Below are positions 16,904 through 26,480 of a stretch of DNA of 64,000 nt, piece by piece. Source of the stretch: CAYJEJ01 sp964369315 (GTDB lineage: Bacteria > Pseudomonadota > Alphaproteobacteria > UBA3830 > JAIRWN01); NCBI GenBank assembly GCA_964369315.1, contig CAYJEJ010000002.1:78044-142043 (forward strand), written 5' to 3'. The first letter of the stretch is position 1. Every line of letters begins with the position of its first letter. The notes under the pieces were generated by a model. It ran no database searches. It saw only the letters and a list, made by a program, of their open reading frames with translations, and was not told the origin of the DNA. The position numbers were made by a program, and so were the translations under genes.

Positions 16904-17652
16904 GGTTTTACTTCTGCTAGTTTTTCAATTGTTTTAATTTCTTTATTTATGGGCGTTATTAACTCAGACCATATGAAAGCGGACATTCCAATCAACAAGA
17001 AGCCCAATAGGGTTAAGGAGTAGCCAAGCCATTTTGGGTCAGGTAATTTTTTTCGGACGTCTATTTTTGTAATATAATTATAATTTTCTGGGCAGAGGTA
17101 TTGATTTGACGAAAATGATGGGATGGATTGTGTTAAAAATTGATAAAGACGTTTTTTATATTCTTTAATTTCCTTTGGTTCGTTTGAAAAATATTTTCCC
17201 TGAAACCCACAAGATAATGTTTTAAAATAAACCAACGCTATATCGGTTTGAAAGGTATTTTTATTTTTTAAAAGTTCATCGATTTTCGTAAATATTTTTT
17301 CCCCTGCAACGTGGGTTGAGAAAAATTCGAACTCTAATAGATTGTTTTCCCAATATTGTCTGCCCAACCAATCTAGGCGAAGGAAGGTCTCGTCGGCTAG
17401 TGAGGTTATCGTATATAGGGCGTCTTTGAGTTCAGGGTCGGTTATATCATTAATACTATTAGAAAAGGCGATAGTTTCCTTAATGATAAGGTCTTTTATG
17501 TTGGTGTGGATTTTCTCTATTAATCCTTGACTATAATCCGTTCCTGCAGAGGCGATGGTTTTTTTCGCTTTTATTAACTCTAAATAAAAATTATCAAAAA
17601 TCTTACTTAATAAAAATTGAGGGGAAAACTTATCAACTTCAACAACATTCAT
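16900..17652 (-). CDS. tssL: Type VI secretion protein TssL (DotU/IcmH family)
   Basis: This 250-residue protein is the DotU/TssL partner of TssM. The cytoplasmic domain carries the family signature ADETFLRLDWLGRQYWENNLLEFEFFSTHVAGEKIF, and further on LVYFKTLSCGFQGKY. A single membrane anchor is near the C-terminus (about 209-232), as expected for a tail-anchored protein. No peptidoglycan-binding OmpA extension is present. It lies four bases after tssK and overlaps tssM by four, so the three are almost surely co-translated. Confidence 0.92.
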   Translation of the reverse strand: MNVVEVDKFSPQFLLSKIFDNFYLELIKAKKTIASAGTDYSQGLIEKIHTNIKDLIIKETIAFSNSINDITDPELKDALYTITSLADETFLRLDWLGRQYWENNLLEFEFFSTHVAGEKIFTKIDELLKNKNTFQTDIALVYFKTLSCGFQGKYFSNEPKEIKEYKKRLYQFLTQSIPSFSSNQYLCPENYNYITKIDVRKKLPDPKWLGYSLTLLGFLLIGMSAFIWSELITPINKEIKTIEKLAEVKP

Positions 17653-17656
17653 AAAA

Positions 17657-18991
17657 TCACCTCTTTACATAAACAAATATGTCTTTTGGAATTGTTTTTC
17701 CATGTTCTGGATAATTGAAGATAACTAGTGGGTCATCGAGCGATATATAATCGGATAGCATGTTAATATTGACCGTGAACACTCCATTTATATGGAAAGA
17801 GTTTTCTCCTTCGAAATCTTCAAGGATTTTTCTTTCTGCCCCCAAGACGCGACGTTCTTTTAGGGTGTGGATATATGAGCTAGAGGCAATCTGCATCCCA
17901 CCTATCCACTCTAAGAGGTTTTGTTCGCTGGTTTCAATATTTTTTTGTATACCAATCATTAGCTCATTATCGACTATCCATTCAGGGTTTATTTTAAGTT
18001 CGAACGCGTTATTCACCTTATGGAAATTTACTGTGAAGTAAGATTGCTGCAATTTTTCCAAGGCTAAGGCGATATGTTTACAGGTTTCTTGAAAACACCT
18101 AAAAATGTTGTCGTGATTATAAGGCGGGATTGAGGGCAGAATTCCTGTTGGATTGATGGAAATAATATTGGACGCACAGTTTAACAATGCATCATAGAGC
18201 ACACAAGGGCTGATTTTTTCTTGAGAAAGCTTGGCTTCCAAAGGCAATAATGCTTGAATTAGGGGTTTTATAATCTTTATAGAATCAAGGTTAACTATGC
18301 CAGAGGATAAGCCTTTTTCTTGGCTAAAATAGGCTATCTTACTCTTTATTAACCGGATGGTTTCTCTGACTAATTCCGCTGTGAATGAATGGTGTGTGAC
18401 ATATAAATATGGCGGGTCATATTTTTGAATATCTTTTCCATCAGGTGAGTTTTTTATTATCGCGATAGGGATATAGCTATATTGAGCATTTATTTCATTA
18501 TCACTTAATATACAGGGTTGGGGTTGCAGTCGAGGGATTGCTATTGGATTTTGCCCCGTGTTTTGGTCTAAGTATTGTCCGTCCTCTTCGATAGAAATAT
18601 ATCTTTCAGAGTTTTCAACGTTTATTTGACCGTGTTTATAAATTGGGATTGCTAGGTATAATTTAGCTGTATTATCAAGTGAATTTGCTAAAACTTCTGA
18701 TGCATCAAACTCAAGCTTAATATTTGTTTTTTCTATATCATAATTTAGAAAGGCTCCGTCTGGAAAAATTGCAAGAACCTTTAATATTCTAAATTTTCCG
18801 TCAACCAAAGCACTATTATCATAAGATAGGTCAAGAATGCCGTAATTATTAATATTACTAGCTCGTGATATTAAGTTTATTGTCGATATTATCCATTGGT
18901 CGTGTGATTGAAAATGTTGTGGAGACAGAAGCATCCCTTCATACCATTGGATGATATTTTTAGGTATTGGTAACTCTTTATTCGAACGCAT
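17657..18991 (-). CDS. tssK: Type VI secretion baseplate protein TssK
   Basis: This 444-residue protein matches TssK in full length. TssK links the T6SS baseplate wedge to the TssL/TssM membrane complex and is related to phage receptor-binding proteins. The hallmark opening IQWYEGMLLSPQHFQSHDQW is at residues 14-33, with LYLAIP..KHGQ and the C-terminal PLVIFNYPEHG segments also in place. It is the first gene of the four-gene operon; its promoter should lie in the 290-base AT-rich gap before rpmB, where I see no distinctive element. Sheath, tube, baseplate wedge and spike genes (tssB, C, D, E, F, G, I) and tssH are not in the window. Confidence 0.93.
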   Translation of the reverse strand: MRSNKELPIPKNIIQWYEGMLLSPQHFQSHDQWIISTINLISRASNINNYGILDLSYDNSALVDGKFRILKVLAIFPDGAFLNYDIEKTNIKLEFDASEVLANSLDNTAKLYLAIPIYKHGQINVENSERYISIEEDGQYLDQNTGQNPIAIPRLQPQPCILSDNEINAQYSYIPIAIIKNSPDGKDIQKYDPPYLYVTHHSFTAELVRETIRLIKSKIAYFSQEKGLSSGIVNLDSIKIIKPLIQALLPLEAKLSQEKISPCVLYDALLNCASNIISINPTGILPSIPPYNHDNIFRCFQETCKHIALALEKLQQSYFTVNFHKVNNAFELKINPEWIVDNELMIGIQKNIETSEQNLLEWIGGMQIASSSYIHTLKERRVLGAERKILEDFEGENSFHINGVFTVNINMLSDYISLDDPLVIFNYPEHGKTIPKDIFVYVKR

Positions 18992-19281
18992 ACATCATAG
19001 TTCCTAACGCCAGTTAGTCGTAGATTAATTGCAATAAGTTAATAGAAAATTTATAAAACCTGAAAATTGATTAAAATATTTATTTATATCAACATGGCTT
19101 AAGATACCGATACATAAAAACAATGCTTACGGTGAATTAAACAAAGCTCTGAGCTGAAGCTAAAAAGCTAAGGTAGGTTCATTGTCACAAACAAAGACTT
19201 TATTCATTAACATTCAAATTTTAGTTAAGAAAAAAAGCAACAAAAATCCAAGATATCTTCAAAAATCAGAGCTAATAAAAG

Positions 19282-19575
19282 CTAAGAATTTTTTGAAGCA
19301 GTTTTGAACAACATTTTTTGAAGTTTTTTCATGTCTAAAGACAGTTTACTCGCGTTACTGTTCAATAAAAACGCGTCAATCCCCCCAGCTTTTTCTATAT
19401 GCCGAATTCCAGCGGCAGAAACCTTGCCCAAAGAGATGCAACGACCCAAAACACTGCTAGGGAAAGAAACAGCTTGAAGATTTGGTAAAAACCTTCTTTT
19501 TGTTCTATTATTTGCATGGCTAACATTATTACCAGCAATAACTCTTTTTCCAGTTACCTCACATACCCTAGACAT
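19282..19575 (-). CDS. rpmB: Large ribosomal subunit protein bL28
   Basis: This 97-residue protein is ribosomal protein L28. It opens with [32 protein letters not shown], the classical L28 signature, and is followed by the alphaproteobacterial-length extension ending in [15 protein letters not shown]. The first residues (CEVTGK) lack the zinc-type CxxC pair. It is a single-gene unit, with no partner rpmG. I find no convincing terminator between it and tssK's upstream region; a short AGCT-rich stretch overlaps its end. The length agrees with alphaproteobacterial L28 (about 97-100). Confidence 0.95.
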   Translation of the reverse strand: MSRVCEVTGKRVIAGNNVSHANNRTKRRFLPNLQAVSFPSSVLGRCISLGKVSAAGIRHIEKAGGIDAFLLNSNASKLSLDMKKLQKMLFKTASKNS

Positions 19576-19685
19576 TTTTCAATCCTCAAAAAACCATCAC
19601 AAGAGACATCAAACAATCTAATTTATATTACACAACATTGTCAAGCCTAAATATAACGGCTTTTGATCCTATAAAACATATAACA

Positions 19686-21899
19686 TTAAAAATGACCAAT
19701 TGTCTTAAGCTCTACAGAAAACATGAAGTTTGTTGAAGGTTTTACATCATTAATTATATATGCGTTTCTCTCAACCCAAGTATTAAATATGAAACATTCG
19801 TCTTCATACTTCGCTCCAATATTATAATTTAATGTTTTATAGTTTTCACCGACGACCAAGCCGCCATTTCCTCGCCAGTATCCAGCAATAGGGGTCTCGA
19901 TGCTGGCACGATAGCCTTTATAACGCTGCTTATTGTTAATCAATGCATAGTGTTGACCGCTAAAAGCATCAAGGGATAATTGTGTGTCTTTGAAAACTGT
20001 TGATGTTATGCCCGTTTCTTGCTTAATGAGGGTGTTGTTTCTTGGGTTATAGCTATACCTGTAATACAGTCGACTTCGTTCTGTGGGGTATGTTTCAAAA
20101 GAGCCTACTATATTTGACCAGCGATGTCGAACTCCACTTGCATATGGCAAGTTTAGTTGTGGGGCAGACATATTATAATTCTGACCAATTGTGGCACGTA
20201 ATATTTTCTTGCCTTGATAATATGATGTTGTATTAAAGCCATATACTGCTCTGCTACCATTATCCATATAGTCAGAGATGCTATTATAATAAGACGGGCT
20301 TGAATAGTTCACGTCATTAAGCTCAAACGACTTGGCTAGCGAACTAGACGCATTTAACATTTCAGCATATTTTTTTTGCATAACTGGTGTGAACACGCCT
20401 CCAACTGTGGGTTCTATTATACATGAGAGGTTATCGTGTGTAGCCAAAAGCGGCCATCTCCAAAATATTGACCCTTTTGGTGAAGTTCTGCTAACGGAGT
20501 TGTCATTTGAAATTATGTTTAAATCTTTATATTTTTTATTAAAGCTACTTGATACGCCATACCCATCAGCCATCGCACCTATTTGAATATTTATATCGTG
20601 TCCATTCGTGATTAAAAATCTTTTTGACCATTTAGTAGACAAGAACATTCGTCTTTCTAGGTAAGATTCTGGGTAAAGCATCTGTGTTGTAAAGACCGTG
20701 GTTTCAAGGCTCCCGCCCACTTTTGGTGGAGAAAAAACAATGCTAGAATATCCAAAAGGCAGAACAACAGGGATATGGGCTGTCTCGGCGTCTTGGATGG
20801 ATAAATTTTGGTATGATGCTGTTTTGATGGTCGCGTAACTTCGGTCTTTAAAAAACTCTCCGCCAACATTACTTTCAAGAATTGAAGGGGTGTTTTTTCT
20901 TATGACGTTGTATTTAGTCAGGTAAGTCTTATCAGATACCCAATCCAAGTTTCCGAACAGCCTGAAGTTATCATTCACATCTTTTTGAATATATCCAAGT
21001 GCATGTCCACGCCAGCCTCGGCTTTTTACTCTTGATATTTCCTCTATTTCGCTCAGTGAAAGTTCCTGTCGATTAGATTTTGAGCTGTGAGAAGTTGCTA
21101 AACTCAAATCAAGCTTAGCCTGACCATATCTAAGGCGTTGGGCATATCTTCCCCAAATTCCTATGCCAGCTTTGCTTGTGATGATGGGGGATAATATGAC
21201 TTCTTTGGATTCAAAAACCCACAAATAACTTGGCAAAAACATCGTTCCAAGGTCACTGCTTTGACCGAATTTAGGGAACAACAGCCCAGAACATTTCTTT
21301 TTCTTCGGGCTTGGATGCGAGAAGTAAGGGGTGTACATCACGGGAACCCCTTTTATCTCAACTGATGCGTTGGTGTATGATATGTGTTCATTTTGATGGT
21401 CATAGATGCACTGTTTCGCACGAATTTGCCAAACTAAGGCGGCTTTATCATCGCTTTTACAATTTTCACACAAAGAATAGATAGCTTTGTCGATAGTTGT
21501 TTTTTCCGAAATATTGTAATCAATTTTTCGTCCAGATAAGCGACTTTTTTTCGTTAACAGGGCGGTCAGCTCTTTTGCGATACCTTTTTTAAAATCAGCA
21601 GTGATTTCAAAACTGTCGGTGTTAAGCCTAGAACCATCTGGTCTGTAAAGGATGACGTTTCCTTTTGCAAATATTTTATTGTTTTTCACATCATAGGTTA
21701 TGCTGTCCGCTTCAAGTATTTCGGTTGAGTGTGCAACCCGTACGCGACCGTTTAAAGATATGATATTATTTTTACTGTCATATTCAGCCTTTTGAGCGGC
21801 TAATATTATTAAATTAGAGTTATTTTTGGCAAATATTATGTTAAAACAAGCCATTATAATCACAAAGACGAGAAGCTCTTTTTTTGGCAAGAAGCTCAT
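19686..21899 (-). CDS. lptD: LPS-assembly outer membrane protein LptD
   Basis: This 737-residue protein is LptD, the beta-barrel that inserts lipopolysaccharide into the outer leaflet. A signal peptide (about residues 1-24) is followed by an OstA/LptA-like jellyroll domain (AEYDSKNNIISLNGRVRVAHSTEILEAD) and then a barrel with the PYFSHPSPKKKKCSGLLFPKFGQSS segment typical of alphaproteobacterial LptD. A CENC pair sits near residues 143-146. The last residue is Phe, as in outer membrane barrels. It overlaps lptG by four bases and is the third gene of lptF-lptG-lptD. Usually surA follows; here surA is divergent. Confidence 0.93.
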   Translation of the reverse strand: MSFLPKKELLVFVIIMACFNIIFAKNNSNLIILAAQKAEYDSKNNIISLNGRVRVAHSTEILEADSITYDVKNNKIFAKGNVILYRPDGSRLNTDSFEITADFKKGIAKELTALLTKKSRLSGRKIDYNISEKTTIDKAIYSLCENCKSDDKAALVWQIRAKQCIYDHQNEHISYTNASVEIKGVPVMYTPYFSHPSPKKKKCSGLLFPKFGQSSDLGTMFLPSYLWVFESKEVILSPIITSKAGIGIWGRYAQRLRYGQAKLDLSLATSHSSKSNRQELSLSEIEEISRVKSRGWRGHALGYIQKDVNDNFRLFGNLDWVSDKTYLTKYNVIRKNTPSILESNVGGEFFKDRSYATIKTASYQNLSIQDAETAHIPVVLPFGYSSIVFSPPKVGGSLETTVFTTQMLYPESYLERRMFLSTKWSKRFLITNGHDINIQIGAMADGYGVSSSFNKKYKDLNIISNDNSVSRTSPKGSIFWRWPLLATHDNLSCIIEPTVGGVFTPVMQKKYAEMLNASSSLAKSFELNDVNYSSPSYYNSISDYMDNGSRAVYGFNTTSYYQGKKILRATIGQNYNMSAPQLNLPYASGVRHRWSNIVGSFETYPTERSRLYYRYSYNPRNNTLIKQETGITSTVFKDTQLSLDAFSGQHYALINNKQRYKGYRASIETPIAGYWRGNGGLVVGENYKTLNYNIGAKYEDECFIFNTWVERNAYIINDVKPSTNFMFSVELKTIGHF

Positions 21900-22966
21900 A
21901 ATTTTTTTTCACGCACGAACAAAAGATATAAACCAGTGCCCCCTAAAGCAATTATGGGTAGCCAGATAAACAGCAATATCGACAAGAGTTTTCCCGAAGC
22001 TAAAACCCTCAGAACGTTGAAAATAAAATAAAGGATAATGCTGCTCGCAGATAATAAAAAAAATGCCAATATAGAGCTATATTGACGTGAGTGAACTATA
22101 CAACAAATCGACGCAAAGACCGGCATTAACCCTGTTAATAGCACAATAGAGAAAATAGAATTAAGTCTTATTATTATGTCCGAGTAGTCGATATTGATGT
22201 TGTATCGGAGCCGTAGTAGTGATATCAGGTCATAAATGCCCATAAAATTGGGCTGTTTGATTGTACTGAGAAGGTGTTTTTTAGACAGACCATTTTTAAA
22301 TGATGCGGATTTAAACTTCTCTATTTTTTTATTATTTTCACTAATAAGAATGACCTGCTTTAATAAAAAAGCATCATCATCTATTACGGCTTGGGATGCT
22401 AGGATTTTTCTGTTAATTTTGCCGTCTTTATCCAGAAAATAAATGCCGATATTACTACATATTTTATTTTTTATTTCGCCTATATGCGTTAAAACGTCTT
22501 GCTGTTGAATTTGTTGATGAATCCAGACATCTTTGATTTTTGCGTCGCTCTTGTGGATTGTTTCAACCAGCTCTGGGTTCATAACCTTAAAGTATAGGCT
22601 ACAAGATATGGGATGGAGCACAAACATCCAAATCAATCCAACATATAAGCCAGATTTTATTAGAGGTGTGATGATGTCAATTTCTTTATAGCCAATACTT
22701 TTTAATATTGTTATCTGTTGTGTCTTCAATAAACCCCAGATAGTGATGCCAGATGCCATTAAAAAAATGTATGGATATATGTCGGATATTATGTATGGAA
22801 ACTTTAAAACCGCTTTATAAAACAACGCAAAGGTCGACAATTGTGCAATTGTTTCAACCCTTATGGTTTCAACAAAGTCCATAGTGAGGACAAGTAACGC
22901 GATTACAAACGTAATGCTGAGTAAATTCCTTATCTGTATTTTTGTGATATACTTGGAAATTATCAA
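21896..22966 (-). CDS. lptG: LPS export permease LptG
   Basis: This 356-residue protein belongs to the LptF/LptG (YjgP/YjgQ) permease family that works with the LptB ATPase to pull lipopolysaccharide from the inner membrane. Three N-terminal membrane segments, a periplasmic jellyroll of about 130 residues and three C-terminal segments are visible. The family pattern FPYIISDIYPYIFLMASGITIWGLLKTQQITILKSIGYK is present near residues 52-98. It follows lptF at a two-base distance and overlaps lptD by four, so it is taken as LptG by order. LptF and LptG assignment between the two paralogues rests on order and similarity, and could be swapped. Confidence 0.87.
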   Translation of the reverse strand: MIISKYITKIQIRNLLSITFVIALLVLTMDFVETIRVETIAQLSTFALFYKAVLKFPYIISDIYPYIFLMASGITIWGLLKTQQITILKSIGYKEIDIITPLIKSGLYVGLIWMFVLHPISCSLYFKVMNPELVETIHKSDAKIKDVWIHQQIQQQDVLTHIGEIKNKICSNIGIYFLDKDGKINRKILASQAVIDDDAFLLKQVILISENNKKIEKFKSASFKNGLSKKHLLSTIKQPNFMGIYDLISLLRLRYNINIDYSDIIIRLNSIFSIVLLTGLMPVFASICCIVHSRQYSSILAFFLLSASSIILYFIFNVLRVLASGKLLSILLFIWLPIIALGGTGLYLLFVREKKL

Positions 22967-22968
22967 CT

Positions 22969-24063
22969 TTATTCACTCTGGGTTTTCGACATTGGTTTAA
23001 ATATCTTTATCATAAGAATGAGCAAAATTATAGTTATGAATAAATAATTCAGTTTATTAAACATTGCATGTTTGTTCGATAAATTAAACACATAAAGATT
23101 TATTCCATGTATCGCTAGGATAGAGCATCCAGCCCCCAATATTCGAAGCCAACTGGTTTTCCTTCCGTTGTTGTTAATGCTCATAAAACAAAAACAAATC
23201 AGAGCATAAATCATTGCAAGCCATGGACTGGTGATTCTTTGGTGTGCCTCAGCTTGGAGTTTTTTGGCAAAGCTCGTGTCTATTTTTAATAAATTATGGT
23301 CAAACAATTCATTTATATATCTTTCATAAATCTTTAGCTCTCTCACAGTAACTTTAGAAAAATCATTAATGGATATATCGCTTTCATAACGTTCGAATGA
23401 GAACCTTGAAACAGCGTTGGATTTTGTGTTCAAGGATGTGCGTTCTCCTTTTTCTAAGATGATTTTTATTTTGTTGTCACTTTGGTCTAACAAACCACTT
23501 TCTGCTTGAAGAATTATTTGATGATTAGGGCTTCTTTGGTCGTGAACCACGATGCCTTGTAGTTTTTTATTGCTGGCGTTTTTTACGAATATGGCGATTT
23601 TATTTTTGTGTGTCAGTTGACGCCCCTTTTCAAAAAGGCGAGATATTTCACTATTGAGGCTAAACTGAACATCTTTAAATTGACGCAATGAAAATGGTGC
23701 TATGTATAAATTTATTAAATAAAGTATCATTACAATAAAAGCCCCGACTTTAATTATGGGGATAGCGACCGTGGATGGAGGCATCCCAATTGATTGAATG
23801 ATGGTCAGTTGGTTGGTTTCTTTTAACCTTAGGGTTATAATCCCAGATGCAAGGGCGAAGCTTATGGGTAAAACTATTCCCAAAATATCTGGCAATAGGT
23901 ATGATATGAAGCTTAAAAATTTTCCCAATTCTAGACCTTGCTTTTTAGCAAAATCTATAAACCTTAATGACTGTTCCACCCATATTAACAACGTTGTCAC
24001 AATTGTTATCAACGAGGTGACGGATATTAAGTTTTTGGTGATATATTTAGATAAAGTTTTCAC
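22969..24063 (-). CDS. lptF: LPS export permease LptF
   Basis: This 364-residue protein is the second YjgP/YjgQ permease, first gene of the lptF-lptG-lptD operon. It shows the same layout of three membrane segments, a periplasmic domain (about 100-260) and three more segments. The conserved LPDILGIVLPISFALASGIITLRLKETNQLTIIQSIGMPPS stretch lies near residues 57-97. Together with LptG it forms the channel part of the LptB2FG extractor. The 124-base gap to surA must hold divergent promoters for both operons. Confidence 0.87.
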   Translation of the reverse strand: MKTLSKYITKNLISVTSLITIVTTLLIWVEQSLRFIDFAKKQGLELGKFLSFISYLLPDILGIVLPISFALASGIITLRLKETNQLTIIQSIGMPPSTVAIPIIKVGAFIVMILYLINLYIAPFSLRQFKDVQFSLNSEISRLFEKGRQLTHKNKIAIFVKNASNKKLQGIVVHDQRSPNHQIILQAESGLLDQSDNKIKIILEKGERTSLNTKSNAVSRFSFERYESDISINDFSKVTVRELKIYERYINELFDHNLLKIDTSFAKKLQAEAHQRITSPWLAMIYALICFCFMSINNNGRKTSWLRILGAGCSILAIHGINLYVFNLSNKHAMFNKLNYLFITIILLILMIKIFKPMSKTQSE

Positions 24064-24187
24064 GCTAAACCATTAATTAGATTAATTGATATTTACTAAA
24101 AACATTGTTAGAATGACCCCCGATATGAAACGTTATATTAATCTATAATGTATTTTTTTTTGATGTACAACACAACAAGGTATATTT

Positions 24188-25492
24188 GTGAATAAAATCT
24201 TTCTTAATGCGGTTTGTATTTTTGCCGTATATTTTGGTTTCAATGTTTCGGATAGCTCAGCAGAGAATACAATTTCTCATCAAAACGGTGTTCATGAGCT
24301 CGTCGCTGAGGTTAACAATGAGGCTGTCACCCCTTATGATATAGAAACGAAAATTCGGTTGATGGCGTTATCCATGGGAAGGCAATATAGCCTAGATTTT
24401 GATAAATCTGTTCGGGAACAGGCCTTAGAGAGTTTGATTGACGACATCATTAAATTTCAAGAAATTTCACGAGTGCAAAAAATGATTAAGCGTTCTGAGA
24501 TTATGTCAAACGCAGAGATTGACCGAGCCGTCTCTTCCATCGCAAAGCGAGCGGGACTGGACGACAAGTCATTTCAACAAATGCTCGAAAAGAACAAAGT
24601 TCCTTTTGCTTTTTTCCGCAGACAAATTTATGTGCAAACGGCTTGGAACTCGATGATTAGGAGTATGTTTGGGCAAAACACTGAAGTGTCTGATGATGAT
24701 GCTATGCGGGAGCAAGATTTAATAAGAAGAGAGCTTGCTGACAAGATGTATTTGGTCAGTAGAATATATCTGCCCATTGATGATGAAAATGAAAATAAGA
24801 TTAGGTTGCGTGCACAAAACATAAAAAATCGTATAAACGAAGGGGGAAACTTTGCGATGCTTGCTCAACAGTTTTCTCGCTCATCTGAGTCTTCAAACGG
24901 TGGTTGGCTAGGCTGGGTTGTAAAAAGCCGTATGTCCAGTCAGGAAGTCTCTGCCTTGGATGTTTTGCCCGTGGGGAGCACATCTGAGCCTATTAAGGTT
25001 GGCAATGCCTATGTGATATTCATGTTGCACGGCAAAAAATACGAGGGGGAGAAGAAAATAAATAAAATTAAATTTCAGCGTTTGATTCTGAAGGCTGATG
25101 GCGGGCAAATTACCTCGGAAGATGAAGCACGAAATATTTATGCTAGAGCACAAGATTTGAGGACAAAAGTAAAAAACCTAGACAAATTAATAGATGTGAG
25201 TTCATCAGTTCGTAATGTGAAGCTTGGGGCGGTTGAAAATGTTTCTTCTGATGATATCCCGATGCAATTGAACGAAGTGTTATCTAAGATGGAGCCAAAA
25301 TCTATAAGCGAACCGATGCTCTTTCCTCAGGGGGCGATGATGTTTGTCCTTTGGGCAAGAGAGACGAGTATAATGGAACCTCCTTCAATTCAGGAGATTA
25401 AAAATATGTTGATGGAAAAGCGTTTGGCAATGATGGCGGAGCGATATTTCCGAGAACTTAAAAAAACTGCATATATAAAAATTAAAAAGTGA
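24188..25492 (+). CDS. surA: Periplasmic chaperone/peptidyl-prolyl isomerase SurA
   Basis: This 434-residue protein is SurA-like. It has a signal peptide ending near residue 25, a SurA N-terminal chaperone domain (AEVNNEAVTPYDIETKIRLMA..QALESLIDDIIKFQE), and one clear parvulin domain with GGNFAMLAQQFSRSSESSNGGWLGW. A second parvulin domain downstream looks degenerate. The start is GTG with AAGG seven bases upstream. It helps fold outer membrane proteins such as the LptD barrel encoded next to it in the opposite direction. It overlaps rsmA by three bases (the GTG start and TGA stop share GTGA); the pdxA gene that usually stands between them is absent. Confidence 0.9.
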   Translation: MNKIFLNAVCIFAVYFGFNVSDSSAENTISHQNGVHELVAEVNNEAVTPYDIETKIRLMALSMGRQYSLDFDKSVREQALESLIDDIIKFQEISRVQKMIKRSEIMSNAEIDRAVSSIAKRAGLDDKSFQQMLEKNKVPFAFFRRQIYVQTAWNSMIRSMFGQNTEVSDDDAMREQDLIRRELADKMYLVSRIYLPIDDENENKIRLRAQNIKNRINEGGNFAMLAQQFSRSSESSNGGWLGWVVKSRMSSQEVSALDVLPVGSTSEPIKVGNAYVIFMLHGKKYEGEKKINKIKFQRLILKADGGQITSEDEARNIYARAQDLRTKVKNLDKLIDVSSSVRNVKLGAVENVSSDDIPMQLNEVLSKMEPKSISEPMLFPQGAMMFVLWARETSIMEPPSIQEIKNMLMEKRLAMMAERYFRELKKTAYIKIKK

Positions 25493-26322
25493 GCCAAACT
25501 TCGTCTACTATCGCCAGTCGGTTAAAAGATGCTGGTCTTTGGGCAAACAAGACATTGGGGCAGCATTTTTTGTTAAATCCAGCGGTTAATGATGCGATTG
25601 TATCTAAGGTCTTGGGTGGACTTGGAAGTCTTAATGTGATTGAGGTGGGGGCAGGTCCAGGAGGATTAACAGAGGCGTTTTTTAGTGCTGGTGCCAAAAG
25701 TGTGACGGTGGTTGAGAAGGATAAAAGGTTTGTAGAATTTTTACGTCCACTAGAGCAAAAGCACAAAAACCTTAACCTTATTCAAGGTGATGCTTTACTT
25801 TTTGATAGTTTGATTGTTCCGAAGCCTAGGGTGATTATTGCTAATTTGCCTTACAATATCTCTGTTCCGCTAATATTTAAATGGCTAGAAATTCTTGGAG
25901 AATTTTCAAGTATGTATCTTATGTTGCAGCGGGAAGTTGCTGACAGAATTTGTTCCAAACCTAACGAAAAATCTTATGGTAAGCTGAGTATTCTTGTGCA
26001 ATATCAGGCTCAGGCAAAACGGGTGATGGATTTGGAGCCAGCGAGCTTTACCCCACCACCGAAGGTCAAATCATCGATTGTGGAGATTCTCCCTAATAAT
26101 ATGGGGGAGGGTGTTTCATTTAGCGTTATGGAAAGCATATCTCGGCAAATGTTTGCTCATAGGCGAAAAAAAGTATATAAAATATTTTCAAATATTTTTG
26201 AAAATCACGAGTTGATTATGCAAAAAACAGGCGTCTCTTTTGATGCTCGTGCTGAGGATATAACCGTTTCACAATTTCGAGATATCGCAAAACTTTATCA
26301 AGAACAGGCAGCTGAAAAATAG
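25489..26322 (+). CDS. rsmA: 16S rRNA dimethyladenosine transferase RsmA
   Basis: This 277-residue protein is RsmA (KsgA), which dimethylates two adjacent adenines in the 3' helix of 16S rRNA. The SAM-binding motif EVGAGPGG is at about 52-59 and the catalytic NLPY at 119-122, with KTLGQHFLLN at the N-terminus, all family hallmarks. The start is GTG and overlaps the surA stop, so translation is coupled. Length is normal. The C-terminal helical part (RQMFAHRRKKVYKIF) matches alphaproteobacterial members. Confidence 0.95.
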   Translation: MSQTSSTIASRLKDAGLWANKTLGQHFLLNPAVNDAIVSKVLGGLGSLNVIEVGAGPGGLTEAFFSAGAKSVTVVEKDKRFVEFLRPLEQKHKNLNLIQGDALLFDSLIVPKPRVIIANLPYNISVPLIFKWLEILGEFSSMYLMLQREVADRICSKPNEKSYGKLSILVQYQAQAKRVMDLEPASFTPPPKVKSSIVEILPNNMGEGVSFSVMESISRQMFAHRRKKVYKIFSNIFENHELIMQKTGVSFDARAEDITVSQFRDIAKLYQEQAAEK

Positions 26323-26480
26323 GCTGTGTTAGGTTTTTTTCTCAAATTTTTTCAATTATTCTGCGTCAATTAATCATCAAAATTTTCTAATAATAAATTG
26401 ATTTTTTGATAATTAATATGTTACCTTGTTCTGATTTTTGGTTTTATAGTTCGACCCGCTATTTTAAGGAATATCTACTT

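Noticed and set aside
26406..26480. A longer FtsZ N-terminus from ATG 26406.
   Set aside because: The extra residues are not FtsZ-like, and AAGGA sits properly before ATG 26481.
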